Shown: positions 54,313-62,870 of the stretch, piece after piece
Layout of the letters: each line of letters starts with the position of its first letter
How positions within the stretch are numbered: the first letter of the stretch is position 1
NCBI GenBank assembly: GCA_024637145.1
Contig: JAGXFQ010000014.1
Coordinates: 1 to 64,000, forward strand
DNA from: Desulfobulbaceae bacterium
Lineage (GTDB): Bacteria > Desulfobacterota > Desulfobulbia > Desulfobulbales > SURF-16
DNA: 64,000 bases
Direction: 5' to 3'
Translations under genes and position numbers: made by a program
The notes under the pieces: generated by a model
The model's input: only the letters and a program-made list of their open reading frames with translations
Told to the model about the DNA's origin: nothing
Database searches by the model: none

Positions 54313-57036
54313 TTATGCCATGAGGCCTTCAATCAAGGCCTTGGTCAGATTAACAGACTTGGGGTGACGCATAATCATCAGCTCACCGCCGGCCATCAAC
54401 ATACAGCTGGCAGTAATCGCCTCCATCATGACGCTTCTGGTCTCCTGGTCACCGATCATCTCATCGGAGGGCAGACGGCACTCTTTCGCCTTCCAGACCT
54501 CGCGGCCCAGATTACAGATCATGGGTACCTGCAGTTTTTCATCCTGCTGCATCAAGGCGGCCTGACGAATACGTTCCATGACGGAATAGGTGTATTCGAT
54601 ACCGTAACCAAGGGCGCCCACAGAGGGATCGATCATGACGTTGTCAAGATTAACCCCCAGGTTCTCCATGAGAATATTGAGCTGTTTGGCGAGATTGACA
54701 TCAATGGGACTGGCCGCCACAATGGGATGCTGAAAGGCCATGGCCGTGGCACCCAGGGAGCGGTAATTGCTGTCTTCCAGAGGGGCCAGACACACCTTCT
54801 TGTCGCCGATAAGAGAGGTGATCTCCCGCAGGGTGTCGGTGTCCTTGGCGCTGTTACCACAACCCCAGATAATGATGGGCACATCAATATTATTGATCAC
54901 CTCGGCAGCGGTCTGGGCCGCCTCGGATGAATCTCTATTCATACCGTTAGGATCGGTGGAGACCAGGGAGAGACAGATCGCCTCGGCCTTATATTCCTTA
55001 ACGCATTTCTCAGCCCAGGCCAGGGGATTACCGATAACATCGGCAAAATGACGGCGCAGGGCCTCGGGCCACTCCGTGGGGTCAATATCAACAATGTCCA
55101 TGGCGATACGGGGCCTGTTGGCCATGGTGCCCTCAAAAAGCTGGAAAGGCATGGTGGACTCGCCACCGACGGTAATGGTGTTATCGCCGTTACCCAGGGT
55201 GGTTTCCCGGATAACACCGGTATATTTCTTGATATAAGCTTCCTGAGGGACCTTGGAGGCCCGCTGGGCAAGGGGCACCTCCTCAACCGCGAAGGGAGGC
55301 ACATCACCGGTGGAAACCGGGGCGGCAGGGGCAGCCTTCTTCTTGGGCGCTGCCTTCTGGACAGGGGCAGGCTTGGCAGCGGCCTCTTCCGTCTTTTTAG
55401 CAGCGGCACCACTCTCTGCTGCTTTCTCCTTGGCAGCCGCAGTCTCAGCTGCGGCCTTTTTCTTGGCGGCTGCTTCCTGGTCGGCTGTATCGGCAACATC
55501 TGGCGCGGCAGGCAGAGAGGCACCGGCACGTTTCAGCAACTCCTGGTAGCGGGCCACCACTGCCGTGGGCAGGTCAGCTGCGGTCTGGGGAGTAGGGGCT
55601 GGCTTGGCAGGGGCAGCGGCAGGTGCCGCAGAGGCTGCAGGTGCCGCAGGGGCCGGGGCAGCAGGAGCGCCTTGGGCAGCTGGGGCCGGGGTTGCGGCTG
55701 CTGGAGTCACATGGGGATCTTTTTCCAGGACGCTTTTGGCACCGGCAAAACTGGCCAGCGCCTCAAACTGGTCATCTGTAAGGTTAAAGGCCTGTTTTAA
55801 GGCCTTCAAGCCATTCTGAACAGATTCCAACGCCAACAGACGTTCTCTTTCGTTCATCTCATCTTCTCCTGCATCTTGAGCTGATTCGCCAACATTATCT
55901 TGTACAACGGCTTGGGCGGGAACGGCTGCCTGGACAGCGCTCTTTTGGTGAGCGGCTATCTTGGCGGCCTCAGCCTTTGCTGCTGCTATTATCTTTTCAG
56001 CCTCTGCCTTGGCATCAGCAAGGGCTGCCTGGGCGGCCTTGCTCTCTGCGGGAGCAGAAGTTTCAACTCTAATGGTTTCTCTGGTCTCAGCCGGAGCGAT
56101 TTGTGCCACATCATCGTCCAGAACGGGACGGGAATCAAGCCCTGCCCTCTTGACGATTTCAGGCACAGCCTCTTCCCATTCAATGGCCATGATATGAGCG
56201 CCGGCAACACCCTCTATCTCTTTTATCTGGTTGATGATATCAACGCAGATATTAATACCTTCATCCTGGACATCACGGGCATCCTTGAGACGCTGGATAA
56301 CCTCATCCGTCACATCCATGCCAGGCACGAATTTCTGCATGTAGCGGGCCATTCCCAATGAGCGCGGCGGCGTGACCCCGGCCAGGATATGCACCTTTTC
56401 ATGCAGACCGAGATCACGCACCATCTCCATGAACCTGGCAAATTTTTCGACATTATAGATGATCTGGGTCTGAACGAAATCAGCGCCACTGGCCACCTTC
56501 TTGGCCAGACGTTTGGCCCGGAACTCAAAGGGATAGGCAAAAGGATTGGCAGCACAGCCCAAAAAGAGTTTCGGTTCCGCCGACTTGATGGCCTCGCCAC
56601 ACTGAAACTGTTTTTCATCCCGCATGTTTTTGACCATACCCAGAAGCTGGATGGAATCCATGTCAAAAACACCTTTGGCACCGGCATGATTACCAAATTT
56701 CTGATGATCACCGGTGAGGCAGAGCAGATTTTTCAGGCCCAGGGCCGTGGCACCGAGAATATCACTCTGCATGCCGATCCTGTTGCGATCCCGGCAGGTC
56801 ATCTGGATAACCGGCTCCACCCCTTCCTGGTGGGCGATAAGACCGGCCGCAATACTGGACATCCGGACTATGGCAGTCTGGCAATCTGTAATATTAACGG
56901 CATCCACATGCCCTTTGAGGATGCGGGCCTTCTGACGAACGACTTCAGGATCGCCACTCTTGGGAGGACCAAGTTCACCGGTCACGGCAAAATGCCCGGC
57001 CTTTAAGATACGTTCTAGACGACTACCCGATTTCAT
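54313..57036 (-). CDS. MetF-AcsD fusion: methylene-THF reductase plus corrinoid protein small subunit
   Basis: A 907-residue single frame. Residues about 1-300 are a MetF TIM barrel (HFAVTGELGPPKSGDPEV, LLCLTGDHQKFGNH, FVQTQIIYNVEKF). Residues about 325-605 are Ala/Pro/Lys-rich linkers with two short helical elements (VQNGLKALKQAFNLTDDQFE; VARYQELLKRAG). Residues about 610-907 are AcsD/CdhD (FAVEEVPLAQRASK, GGESTMPFQLFEG, IIWGCGNSAKD). A methyl group made on THF could thus be delivered to the corrinoid partner. An ATG at 55857 with AGGAG three bases upstream could also yield a separate C-terminal form. Between cooS and acsB; AAGGAA precedes the ATG. Confidence 0.93.
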   Translation of the reverse strand: MKSGSRLERILKAGHFAVTGELGPPKSGDPEVVRQKARILKGHVDAVNITDCQTAIVRMSSIAAGLIAHQEGVEPVIQMTCRDRNRIGMQSDILGATALGLKNLLCLTGDHQKFGNHAGAKGVFDMDSIQLLGMVKNMRDEKQFQCGEAIKSAEPKLFLGCAANPFAYPFEFRAKRLAKKVASGADFVQTQIIYNVEKFARFMEMVRDLGLHEKVHILAGVTPPRSLGMARYMQKFVPGMDVTDEVIQRLKDARDVQDEGINICVDIINQIKEIEGVAGAHIMAIEWEEAVPEIVKRAGLDSRPVLDDDVAQIAPAETRETIRVETSAPAESKAAQAALADAKAEAEKIIAAAKAEAAKIAAHQKSAVQAAVPAQAVVQDNVGESAQDAGEDEMNERERLLALESVQNGLKALKQAFNLTDDQFEALASFAGAKSVLEKDPHVTPAAATPAPAAQGAPAAPAPAAPAASAAPAAAPAKPAPTPQTAADLPTAVVARYQELLKRAGASLPAAPDVADTADQEAAAKKKAAAETAAAKEKAAESGAAAKKTEEAAAKPAPVQKAAPKKKAAPAAPVSTGDVPPFAVEEVPLAQRASKVPQEAYIKKYTGVIRETTLGNGDNTITVGGESTMPFQLFEGTMANRPRIAMDIVDIDPTEWPEALRRHFADVIGNPLAWAEKCVKEYKAEAICLSLVSTDPNGMNRDSSEAAQTAAEVINNIDVPIIIWGCGNSAKDTDTLREITSLIGDKKVCLAPLEDSNYRSLGATAMAFQHPIVAASPIDVNLAKQLNILMENLGVNLDNVMIDPSVGALGYGIEYTYSVMERIRQAALMQQDEKLQVPMICNLGREVWKAKECRLPSDEMIGDQETRSVMMEAITASCMLMAGGELMIMRHPKSVNLTKALIEGLMA

Positions 57037-57178
57037 CGGCTATTTCCTTTTTAATGAGGAGGTAAGACCATCAGAAACAAGAAGTTGGGAAGGAGGAACC
57101 ATCATGAAATAAATTCTTTCTTCTTCTTTCCCCTATTCTTATTTCTCAACCCCTCTATTTTCTGAATTCTCTATTTCT

Positions 57179-59182
57179 TTATCTTTCAACCACTTCCGGA
57201 CCGTGACAACCGACATCCGTAAGACCATGGCCATCACCCAGATCCCGGCGCATATTCATATCAAAAAGAACACGCTCCTTTTTCTTGTTGATGCCCAGGG
57301 CGTCACGCTTGGCCTCGATTTTCTCGATCATGATGCGGGCGATCTCTTTGGGATCCTTGGCCACATTCCAATGGGCCCCATAGGTGCCCATCATATCCTC
57401 AAGAAGATAGTTGTTGAAGGCCTTGGCCCCGGAAGTCGCCAGGTCCTGGAAAACAACCTGGGCACCGCTTGCCACGAAATACTGGCCAATGGCAACCGCT
57501 TTTTCACTCATCCACATGGGGGCGGTACCAATGGCCGGCACCTCTGAGATGTCCTCGCCCAGACCACCCTGGTTTACCATTTGCGTCAGGGCGATGAGGA
57601 GACGGCTGTTGTCGACACAGGAACCCATATGCAGAACAGGAGGCATACCCACCGTCTCACACACCTCCCGCAGGCTGTCCCCACAATACTTGGCCGCCTC
57701 GGGGTTAACCAGACCAGCCCGTCCCAGGGCCGTTGCCGCGCAACCAGTGGCCAGCACCAGGATGTTATTTTTAAGGAGCTCCCGGACAATGATCTCATGG
57801 GAGTCGTCAGCAAGCTTGAAATTGTCGCAGCCAACAATGGCGGCAACGCCGCGGATCCGGCCATTAATGATATTATCGTTCAGGGGGCGGTAGCTGGCCC
57901 GGAAACGACCACCGAGCATGTAATTAATGGTTTCATGACTGAAACCAACAACAACATCCAGCTTCGTTTCCTGGGGAATAAAGAATTTGCCCCTTTTTTT
58001 GTAGTTTTTGATGGCATGGGTGAGGATCTCTTTGGCAGAATTAAGGGCCGCATGCTCTTCAAACTGGATATGAACCGCACCGGTCATCTTGGCGCGGTAA
58101 TTGGTGGTAATGATATCGGTATGAAAGCTCTTGGCCACTTCTGCCACGGACTGCATGACACACTGAACATCCACCACCATGGCCTCCACGGCACCGGTGG
58201 CAAGGACAATCTCCTGCTGAATAAACCCAGCTGCCACCGGAATACCGCGGCGCATGAGAATTTCATTTCCTGTGCAGCAGACCCCGGCCAGGTTGATACC
58301 CTTGGCGCCCTGCTTCTTGGCCAGGGCGATCATCTCAGGATCCTGGGCCGCAATGCAGAGCGATTCCGCCAGGAGTGGCTCGTGGCCATGGACCGTTATA
58401 TTGACATGGTCCGACTTCAAGACGCCCAAATCAACAGTGGAACGCCTGGGAACCGGGGTGCCGAACATGATGTCGGTGAGTTCGGTGGAGAGCATGGAAG
58501 AGCCCCAGCCGTCGGAAAGGGCGCATCTGGAGGCCTGGAGCATGATGTTCTTATACTCCTGATCAACACCCATATGGGTACGATGCATCATCTCCACAAC
58601 TTCGCGATCAACCCCGCGCGGCTCGACGCCGAGTTTCTTCCAGAGTTCCTGCCGTTTTTTGGGGGCCCTCTTGAGCATGGTGAGGCCCGTGTCATCCTGG
58701 CTGCCGAATTCGGCCAGGGCCTTTTCGCCTAGCTCCAGAGCGATCTCATTCTTGTCGCGATCAACCGTATCCACCTCAAAAACCTTGGCCAGGGCATGGA
58801 GCTTTTCCACATCCTGTATCTGATGAGGGCTGTTGCCCTTGGCCGTCTCGATAAAACCCTTGATCATCTCCCGGGCATGGTCACCATGGGCAGCGGCACC
58901 AGCCGCAACCGTTCTGGCAAAGTTTCGGGCGGCAACCGTATCAGCAGTGGCGCCGCAGACACCAATCATATCATCAACACCATCAATGATCTGACAGGGC
59001 CCCATATTACAGTTCCGACAACAGGTGCCTTTTGAGCCAAAGAGACAGGCGGCCATGCCGCGGGCCTGAATACGATCATAGGCAGTGGTTACGTTTTTTG
59101 CTATATCCTGTCCAAGAACTAATTTTGTGGAAGGGCACGTGATATCAGCGCACCCTTCACAGCCAGTTTTTGAAGTAGCCAT
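57179..59182 (-). CDS. cooS: Anaerobic carbon-monoxide dehydrogenase catalytic subunit
   Basis: A 667-residue Ni-Fe CODH reducing CO2 to CO or the reverse. The N-terminal D/B-cluster cysteines are in CEGCADITCP and GTCCRNCNMGPC. C-cluster ligands are in VCCTGNEILMRRG, GCDNFK and CAATALGRAG. The length fits a typical CooS/AcsA. It lies directly before the metF-acsD fusion and 30 bp after folD, so it is the CODH half of the acetyl-CoA synthase complex. GAGGAA precedes the ATG. No cooC nickel-insertion gene is in the window. Confidence 0.96.
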   Translation of the reverse strand: MATSKTGCEGCADITCPSTKLVLGQDIAKNVTTAYDRIQARGMAACLFGSKGTCCRNCNMGPCQIIDGVDDMIGVCGATADTVAARNFARTVAAGAAAHGDHAREMIKGFIETAKGNSPHQIQDVEKLHALAKVFEVDTVDRDKNEIALELGEKALAEFGSQDDTGLTMLKRAPKKRQELWKKLGVEPRGVDREVVEMMHRTHMGVDQEYKNIMLQASRCALSDGWGSSMLSTELTDIMFGTPVPRRSTVDLGVLKSDHVNITVHGHEPLLAESLCIAAQDPEMIALAKKQGAKGINLAGVCCTGNEILMRRGIPVAAGFIQQEIVLATGAVEAMVVDVQCVMQSVAEVAKSFHTDIITTNYRAKMTGAVHIQFEEHAALNSAKEILTHAIKNYKKRGKFFIPQETKLDVVVGFSHETINYMLGGRFRASYRPLNDNIINGRIRGVAAIVGCDNFKLADDSHEIIVRELLKNNILVLATGCAATALGRAGLVNPEAAKYCGDSLREVCETVGMPPVLHMGSCVDNSRLLIALTQMVNQGGLGEDISEVPAIGTAPMWMSEKAVAIGQYFVASGAQVVFQDLATSGAKAFNNYLLEDMMGTYGAHWNVAKDPKEIARIMIEKIEAKRDALGINKKKERVLFDMNMRRDLGDGHGLTDVGCHGPEVVER

Positions 59183-59211
59183 CTATATTTCCTCAAAAAA
59201 ATTGAAAATTC

Positions 59212-60096
59212 TTATATACCTTTGGCCTGCCGGGCAGCCTGTACCGTATTTTTCATTAACATGGTAATGGTCATGGGGCCAACGCCGCCGGGAACAGGGG
59301 TAATTGCCGCTGCCTTCTCCTTGACGCCTTCAAAATCAACATCCCCGGCAAGAATGGCCTTGCCGCTCTCACTGACGCCGACCCGGTTGACACCGACATC
59401 AATAACGACAACGCCCTCTTTAACCTGGTTCGCCTTAATCATGTTGGCGACCCCCACTGCGGCAATGATGATATCAGCACGCTTGAGATGGGCATCCATG
59501 TTTTTGGTACGGGTATGACAGAGGGTTACGGTAGCGTTACCAGCCTCCCGCTTCTGCAGCATCAGGTTGGCAATAGGCTTGCCGACGATATTGGAACGGC
59601 CCACCACCACAACTTCCGCACCACTGGTCTCTACCCCGGATCTTTTGAGAATTTCCAGGATTCCATGGGGGGTGCAGGGGAGAAAACATTGCTCCCCAAG
59701 CATCATTTTTCCGACATTAACGGGATGGAAGCCGTCAACATCCTTGGCGGGATCAATGGCAAAAAGCACCTTGCCCTCGTTAATATGTTTGGGAAGGGGA
59801 AGCTGGACCAGAATGCCGTTGATCTTGTCATCTTTATTATATTTAGTAACCAGAGCAAGGAGATCCTCCTCGCTGGTCTCCACATCCAGGGTAACCTGCT
59901 CAGAATGGATACCAAGGGCATGGGCGGTTTTATTTTTTGCACTCACATACGATTGGGAAGCCGGATCCTCACCCACCAGAATGGTCACCAATCCTGGCAC
60001 AATACCATGCTTTTCCTTAAGTTCTGCCACCTCAACCTGCAGTTCCGCCCGAATTTCCTTTGCTATTTCGGTTCCGCTTAAAATCTTGGCACTCAT
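59212..60096 (-). CDS. folD: Bifunctional methylene-THF dehydrogenase/cyclohydrolase
   Basis: A 294-residue FolD that interconverts formyl-, methenyl- and methylene-THF. Signature YVSAKNKTAHALGI carries the catalytic Lys and Tyr. VGRSNIVGKPIANLML forms the NAD(P) site, and PGGVGPMTITMLM is the C-terminal signature. It lies between the formate ligase step and the MetF step of the same pathway encoded in this block. AAGGAG is six bases before the ATG at 60096. Confidence 0.97.
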   Translation of the reverse strand: MSAKILSGTEIAKEIRAELQVEVAELKEKHGIVPGLVTILVGEDPASQSYVSAKNKTAHALGIHSEQVTLDVETSEEDLLALVTKYNKDDKINGILVQLPLPKHINEGKVLFAIDPAKDVDGFHPVNVGKMMLGEQCFLPCTPHGILEILKRSGVETSGAEVVVVGRSNIVGKPIANLMLQKREAGNATVTLCHTRTKNMDAHLKRADIIIAAVGVANMIKANQVKEGVVVIDVGVNRVGVSESGKAILAGDVDFEGVKEKAAAITPVPGGVGPMTITMLMKNTVQAARQAKGI

Positions 60097-60200
60097 TGGA
60101 TCTCCTTATAGACAAATATAGTGAATCAAAAAACTTGAACCTTGAATGATTATCCTTATTTCCAATTACGCCTGTTGCTTAGGCGCATAGTTTCCCTCTA

Positions 60201-60216
60201 CTGTCCTTAAGAACAG
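60201..60216. promoter_or_regulatory. Near-palindrome upstream of folD
   Basis: CTGTCCTTAAGAACAG is palindromic at 14 of 16 positions and sits 105 bp before the folD ATG. It could be an operator, but no regulator is identified. Confidence 0.35.
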
Positions 60217-60385
60217 GAGACAGTTCGCTTACAATATGAGCCGGCAGGGGAATAACTACGAGGATTTAGAGTCATTGATCCTAGTGAAAAAAAATGCTTT
60301 ATGCAACAAAATTATATGGAGAGGCTCCCCTTTTCCAGGCGAGTAACCTCTTTCCGTTACAACCTTTTTTCAAAACTCAGTAACT

Positions 60386-60406
60386 CTACCTAAGGAGATT
60401 AGGTAG
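60386..60406. repeat. Perfect hairpin between pilB and folD
   Basis: CTACCTAA-GGAGA-TTAGGTAG, eight-base arms. Placed 290 bp upstream of folD and 64 bp from the pilB start side. It may be a weak terminator or a protein-binding site. Confidence 0.4.
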
Positions 60407-60469
60407 TAGTACAGAAGGGACGGCAAAAGAAGAAAATAAACGCTTCCAGGGGATGTGCAGGGGGGGGAA

Positions 60470-62692
60470 TCAGCGCCGGGTAGTATCTGCCAGCTTGACA
60501 ATAATATCAGAGGTGTGAGAGAGACGGTCAACAAGGGTCCTGAAGAGGTGACGGGAAACCTGGGGCTGGGTCTGGATCACCTCCAGTATCTTATCGCCGG
60601 GATACCGTTTGATCTTTGACCTTCCCCGGGAGACGATGGATGCGGAACGAGGCTCACCTGAGATGGCCGACATCTCGCCAAAATACTCGCCAGGCTCCTT
60701 GATGTCGGCAATGCGTTTGCCGTCTCTGACCACCATAACCTTGCCCTGCAGGAGCTGGAAGAAATCATTATCCATGTTGCCCTGATGAATGATGTCATCC
60801 CCATCCTCATAGAGTTCCACATCAGGATTAATCAGATAGGCGGGCAGGCTCTCCTCGTTGAGGACAGTACGGCGCTGGACCTCGCGCAAATCAGTGATCC
60901 CCTGTGTCGACTTCAAAAGGGCCGCATAGCGCAAAGGATGCATCCCTTCCTGAACCGCGATCTTGCGGAGTTGATCCTCGGCCACCCGGGCACTGATGGC
61001 CTCGGCAACGGGACTGGTGATCTCCATGAGTTCAAAAAAGCCCACCCTGCCCTTATAGCCGCCGCCGTTACAATGGGCGCACCCTTTTGGTCCGTAGAGG
61101 GTCCATTTTCTTTCAAGAAGTTCTTCCGTAAAGCCCAGGGCCAGCAATTCTTGGTGGTCCGGACGCTCAACAGGGGTCTTGCACTTGGGACAGAGTCGGC
61201 GCCCCAGACGCTGGGCCAGAACCATGGTCAGCGAGGAGGCCAGCATATAGGGGGGGATGCCGATATCAATGAGACGGCCAATGGTGGCTGCGGCGTCATT
61301 GGTATGGAGGGTGGAGAAAACCAGATGACCTGTCATGGCGGCCTTAATGGCGATCTCAGCGGTGGTAATATCACGGATCTCACCCACCATGATGATATCG
61401 GGATCCTGGCGCAGAAAGGCCTTCAGGGCGGCGGGAAAGGTCATGCCCACCTCGGCATGGACATTCACCTGGTTGATGCCTTTGAAGTTGAACTCCACCG
61501 GGTCTTCCGCGGTGAGGATCTTGGTATCCTCCTTATTGAGGGAATTGAGGGCAGAATAGAGGGTAACGGTCTTGCCGGAGCCGGTGGGGCCGGTGACCAG
61601 CAGCAGACCTTGGGGCCGGTCAAGGCAGCGCTTCAAGGCCTCGAAGGTTTCCACCTCAAAACCGAGCTTGGTGAGATCCACATTGAGAGAGGCCTTGTCA
61701 AGGATACGCAGAACAATGGATTCACCATAGAGGGTCGGCAGGGTGGAGACCCGAAAATCAACCACCTTATTGCGGCCGATACGCATCTTGATGCGGCCAT
61801 CCTGGGGCACGCGGCGCTCAGTGATATCAAGGTTGGAGAGTATCTTGATCCGGGAAGTCAGGGCATTCTTAATACCCACCGGCAGGTTCATCGATTTATA
61901 GAGGGCGCCATCAAGCCGGTATCGCACCTGGAGATTCTTCTCATAGGGTTCGATATGGATATCGCTCACCCCATCCTTGACCGCCTTCATCAAGATACCG
62001 TTCACCAGCTTGATAATAGGGGCATCCGAGGCGGAAAAATGCTCCGGCCCTGTATCCACTTCATCTGCCTCGATGGCCATATCATCAGCCACTTCCGAGG
62101 CCAGGGACCCAAAATCAGAGATGCTGGTCAGATCCTCCTCTTCTTCTTCCTCAAATTCCTCTTTAAGATTGCAGAGCTCGCCATATTCCTCATCAGAAAT
62201 ATGATAATATTCCCTGAAGGCGGCAATAATTTCACGTTCGGTGGAAACCCCGATGGCCAGGCCGAGTTTCAACTCAAACTGCAGTTCGTCCACGGCATGC
62301 GTGTCGGTGGGCTCGGCCATGGTAATATGCAGGGTCTTATCGATCTTCCGAATGGGGGCCATCATATACTTTCTGGCCAGGTCATAAGGCACCAGATCGA
62401 AGACCTTCGGATCGGGAGACTCCTCCTGCAGATTGATAACGGTGAAATTCTGAACCCGGCTGAGAATCTTGCAGACCGTGTCCTCCTCGATATACCCCAG
62501 CTTGAGGAGGATGGAGCTGAGCCGACCTCCCTGCTTCTTCTGGATCTCCACCGCCTGCTCAAGCATATTCTTGGTGATTTGCCCCTCTCTCCGCAGGATT
62601 TCACCAATCTTCAGCTTTCCGGCCCCGGACTGATCTTTAACAGAGGCAGAAAGGCTGCTCCGGCTGCCTTTATTTGATTTGCTGAAATTCAT
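60470..62692 (-). CDS. PilB/GspE-type ATPase with C-terminal cyclic-nucleotide-binding domain
   Basis: A 740-residue assembly ATPase. The N-terminus has two tandem MshEN-like repeats (KIGEILRREGQITKNML; RLSSILLKLGYIEED), known in some relatives to bind cyclic di-GMP. The core has Walker A GPTGSGKT, Walker B DPDIIMVGEIRD, HLVFSTLHTNDAAATIGR, and the zinc cysteines CPKCK..CAHCNGGG. Residues about 610-740 form a cNMP-binding domain with FGEMSAISGEPRSAS. That extension is unusual for PilB and suggests allosteric control. It sits alone between formate-THF ligase and folD. Start at ATG 62692; a TTG at 62713 is less likely. Confidence 0.92.
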   Translation of the reverse strand: MNFSKSNKGSRSSLSASVKDQSGAGKLKIGEILRREGQITKNMLEQAVEIQKKQGGRLSSILLKLGYIEEDTVCKILSRVQNFTVINLQEESPDPKVFDLVPYDLARKYMMAPIRKIDKTLHITMAEPTDTHAVDELQFELKLGLAIGVSTEREIIAAFREYYHISDEEYGELCNLKEEFEEEEEEDLTSISDFGSLASEVADDMAIEADEVDTGPEHFSASDAPIIKLVNGILMKAVKDGVSDIHIEPYEKNLQVRYRLDGALYKSMNLPVGIKNALTSRIKILSNLDITERRVPQDGRIKMRIGRNKVVDFRVSTLPTLYGESIVLRILDKASLNVDLTKLGFEVETFEALKRCLDRPQGLLLVTGPTGSGKTVTLYSALNSLNKEDTKILTAEDPVEFNFKGINQVNVHAEVGMTFPAALKAFLRQDPDIIMVGEIRDITTAEIAIKAAMTGHLVFSTLHTNDAAATIGRLIDIGIPPYMLASSLTMVLAQRLGRRLCPKCKTPVERPDHQELLALGFTEELLERKWTLYGPKGCAHCNGGGYKGRVGFFELMEITSPVAEAISARVAEDQLRKIAVQEGMHPLRYAALLKSTQGITDLREVQRRTVLNEESLPAYLINPDVELYEDGDDIIHQGNMDNDFFQLLQGKVMVVRDGKRIADIKEPGEYFGEMSAISGEPRSASIVSRGRSKIKRYPGDKILEVIQTQPQVSRHLFRTLVDRLSHTSDIIVKLADTTRR

Positions 62693-62803
62693 AGATATCC
62701 AAGGGGACAACAAGGATGTTTACACGACTCAGAGAAGGAAATACGCAACGAATAAGTCTAAAAGAGGAACTGCTGGCGACGCAAGGTTATTCGCCACTAT
62801 ACC

Positions 62804-62846
62804 ACAAAAAAAAGCAGAGCCTGAAAAACGGCTCTGCTTTTTTTGT
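62804..62846 (-). terminator. Terminator after formate-THF ligase
   Basis: AAAAAAAGCAGAGCC and GGCTCTGCTTTTTTT pair over about 15 bases with an eight-base loop. Reading the minus strand, it follows the ligase stop and precedes the pilB-like gene, so it separates their transcripts at least partly. Confidence 0.8.
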
Positions 62847-62870
62847 CATCTAACTAACCACTTGAATTTA

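Larger units (their letters stand above)
60097..60469. other. 373-bp intergenic region upstream of folD
   Basis: No gene. Two structured sites are annotated separately (60201-60216 and 60386-60406). The minus strand near 60110-60150 is A/T-rich, but no convincing -35/-10 pair could be fixed. It probably holds the promoter of the folD-cooS-acs transcript. Confidence 0.45.
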
